In this document: one piece after another, positions 6,767 through 7,607 of the stretch
Layout: each line of letters opens with the position of its first letter
Numbering within the stretch: the stretch's first letter is position 1
Assembly: GCA_030431165.1 (NCBI GenBank)
Contig: JAUIJQ010000143.1
Coordinates: 1 to 7,607 of the forward strand
DNA: 7,607 nucleotides
Origin: Rhodothermia bacterium
Lineage (GTDB): Bacteria; Bacteroidota; Rhodothermia; Rhodothermales; JABDKH01
Reading direction: 5' to 3'
Translations under genes and position numbers: made by a program
The notes under the pieces: model-generated
What the model was told of the DNA's origin: nothing
What the model saw: the letters and a program-made list of their open reading frames with translations, nothing else
The model's database searches: none

Positions 6767-7365
6767 TGGCCGCTGGTCTCCTTCCACGTTTTGTACGTAA
6801 TGGACTGCTTGGGTCTATCGGATTCTTCTTCTCTTAGCGGGTCACACGCTCGTAGCGAGTCGCGCAGTGCACTTGGCAACGTCTGGTATAGTCGTGTCCC
6901 CTCGGTTTTCCATGCGACGCGTTCATCCGACATATCCTTGACAACGCGGGCAGGATTTCCAACGACGATCTTCCTCGGCGGGATGATCGTGTCTGCCGGC
7001 ACAAACGCCAATGCGCCGATCAGCGACTCGTCACCGACGACGACATTGTCCATCACCACGGCATTCATCCCTACCATCGCATTCCGTCCAATCTCGGCAC
7101 CGTGAATCACGGCGCCGTGACCGATATGGGCGGATTCCCTAAGTAACACGCTCACCCCGGGAAACATGTGAATCGTACAGTTCTCCTGGACATTGCATCC
7201 GTCTTCGATCCTGATTTCACCCCAGTCGCCGCGTACAACAGCGCTTGGACCGATGTACACATCGCGTCCGATAATCACGTTGCCGATAACGGTTGCGTTG
7301 GGGTGAACAAACGCGGACTCATCGACCACCGGACGAAAGCCGTCAAACTGAAAGATGTTCGCCAT
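6763..7365 (-). CDS. paaY: PaaY-like gamma-carbonic-anhydrase-fold thioesterase
   Basis: The 200-residue product is a left-handed beta-helix (hexapeptide repeat) protein of the gamma-carbonic anhydrase/PaaY family. PaaY is known as a thioesterase that removes dead-end CoA esters formed by rearrangement of the epoxide intermediate, freeing CoA and preventing self-inhibition of the pathway. Visible features are FVHPNATVIGNVIIG (19-33), VRGDWGEI (44-51), NVQENCTIH ending in His66, and HIGHGAVIHG with His83 and His88, the expected three metal-binding histidines. MVGMNAVVMD and a charged C-terminal helical tail with the PLRE motif also match PaaY (196 residues in E. coli). The start ATG 7363-7365 lacks a strong Shine-Dalgarno. 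Its stop overlaps the paaZ start by 4 bp. Family members without the paa context are often called CaiE/YrdA-like; here the context favours PaaY. Confidence 0.93.
   Translation of the reverse strand: MANIFQFDGFRPVVDESAFVHPNATVIGNVIIGRDVYIGPSAVVRGDWGEIRIEDGCNVQENCTIHMFPGVSVLLRESAHIGHGAVIHGAEIGRNAMVGMNAVVMDNVVVGDESLIGALAFVPADTIIPPRKIVVGNPARVVKDMSDERVAWKTEGTRLYQTLPSALRDSLRACDPLREEESDRPKQSITYKTWKETSGQ
6778..6783 (-). promoter_or_regulatory. Ribosome binding site of paaZ
   Basis: The minus strand reads AAGGAG with 11 bases to ATG 6766, inside the last codons of paaY. It supports that start over the in-frame GTG at 6787, which lies upstream of the site. Confidence 0.65.
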
Positions 7366-7370
7366 GTGTC

Positions 7371-7382
7371 GGAATATATTCC
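7371..7382. promoter_or_regulatory. Perfect 12-bp palindrome upstream of paaY
   Basis: GGAATATATTCC reads identically on both strands and ends 5 bases before the paaY start codon. On the minus strand a CATAAT (7386-7391, 5 of 6 to TATAAT) lies just upstream of it, so a transcript starting there would begin inside the palindrome. No convincing -35 is visible. It could be an operator or a leader hairpin; its function is not shown by the sequence. Confidence 0.35.
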
Positions 7383-7417
7383 ACGATTATGCTGGTTCTC
7401 GGACTTATTGGTTGCGC

Positions 7418-7451
7418 CTGGACTCGCTGGCTGGACTCGCTGGCTGGACTC
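7418..7451. repeat. 13-bp tandem repeat, about 2.6 copies, after the paaJ stop
   Basis: Two exact copies of CTGGACTCGCTGG (7418-7430 and 7431-7443) are followed by the first 8 bases of a third (7444-7451). The array starts 5 bases past the thiolase stop in the direction of transcription, within the 91-bp gap before paaY. It does not form a strong hairpin. Confidence 0.9.
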
Positions 7452-7456
7452 CCTTC

Positions 7457-7607
7457 TTATTCCTGAACGCGTTCGATGACCGTGGCCATACCCTGGCCGA
7501 CGCCGACACACAGGGTGCACAGCGCATAGCGCGCGTCTTGTTCTTCCAACTCGTGCAGCGCGGTGAGGAGTAGCCTTGCACCACTCATTCCGAGGGGATG
7601 GCCAAGC
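7457..7607 (-). CDS. paaJ: Beta-ketoadipyl-CoA/3-oxoadipyl-CoA thiolase, C-terminal 49 residues (5' end outside window)
   Basis: The frame is open from the window edge to a TAA at 7457-7459. It shows the thiolase C-terminal signatures: GHPLGMSGARLLLTALHELE, with the active-site His of GHPLG, and YALCTLCVGVGQG, with the catalytic Cys of the CxGxG motif. The combination GHPLGMSGAR plus YALCT-C-GVGQG is typical of the PcaF/PaaJ subgroup, which cleaves 3-oxoadipyl-CoA (and 3-oxo-5,6-dehydrosuberyl-CoA) to acetyl-CoA plus succinyl-CoA or a shortened product. Adjacency to paaY and paaZ makes PaaJ the most likely identity. A general acetyl-CoA acyltransferase (FadA-like) cannot be excluded from so short a fragment. 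The nucleophilic Cys region lies outside the window. Confidence 0.85.
   Translation of the reverse strand, partial: LGHPLGMSGARLLLTALHELEEQDARYALCTLCVGVGQGMATVIERVQE

Noticed and set aside
6767..6787. GTG at 6787 as the paaZ start
   Set aside because: It lies upstream of the AAGGAG ribosome site; ATG 6766 has that site, the ATGA overlap with paaY, and an N-terminus (MIKVESFAEGRW) matching known PaaZ length.
7418..7451. CRISPR-like or att-site interpretation of the 13-bp repeats
   Set aside because: The units abut with no spacers, are too short, and no integrase or cas gene is nearby; a simple tandem duplication.

Overview
The window looks like an ordinary chromosomal stretch of a free-living, moderately GC-rich bacterium (well over half G+C by eye). 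Genes are tightly packed, some overlapping by 4 to 8 bp, and several have recognisable Shine-Dalgarno sequences (AAGGAG, GAGGA, GAGGT). The mix of a DUF3417-type alpha-glucan phosphorylase, PrmC and phenylacetate genes does not fix the phylum. A marine or environmental heterotroph (for example Rhodothermales-like or another Gram-negative-type lineage) would fit, but this is low-confidence inference. I see no phage, IS element, CRISPR array, tRNA or rRNA.

Layout: (1) 2-1134, plus strand: the C-terminal half of a GT-B glycosyltransferase, cut by the window edge, followed by a secreted or membrane-anchored thioredoxin-fold protein whose likely GTG start overlaps the glycosyltransferase stop. (2) 1194-2141, minus strand: prmC, the release-factor glutamine methyltransferase. 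It converges on the thioredoxin-like gene and diverges from glgP. (3) 2220-4271, plus strand: a compact alpha-glucan phosphorylase. Its stop codon lies inside a 22-bp tandem repeat, and a hairpin follows between it and the convergent acyP. (4) 7607 down to 4411, minus strand: a probable operon transcribed right to left. It comprises the end of a beta-ketoadipyl-CoA thiolase (PaaJ/PcaF type), paaY, paaZ and an acylphosphatase.

Functionally the right half is the lower part of aerobic phenylacetyl-CoA catabolism. PaaZ opens the oxepin-CoA ring and oxidises the resulting semialdehyde. PaaJ performs the thiolytic steps that yield acetyl-CoA. PaaY is a thioesterase that removes dead-end CoA esters. 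The paaY/paaZ junction is an ATGA overlap and paaZ/acyP overlap by 8 bp, so at least these three genes are probably co-translated. The acylphosphatase is the least expected member.

I did not find a clearly undescribed system. The best leads are two short tandem repeats located at gene 3' ends, a perfect 12-bp palindrome just upstream of paaY, the acylphosphatase coupled to paaZ, and the coupled glycosyltransferase/thioredoxin-like pair.
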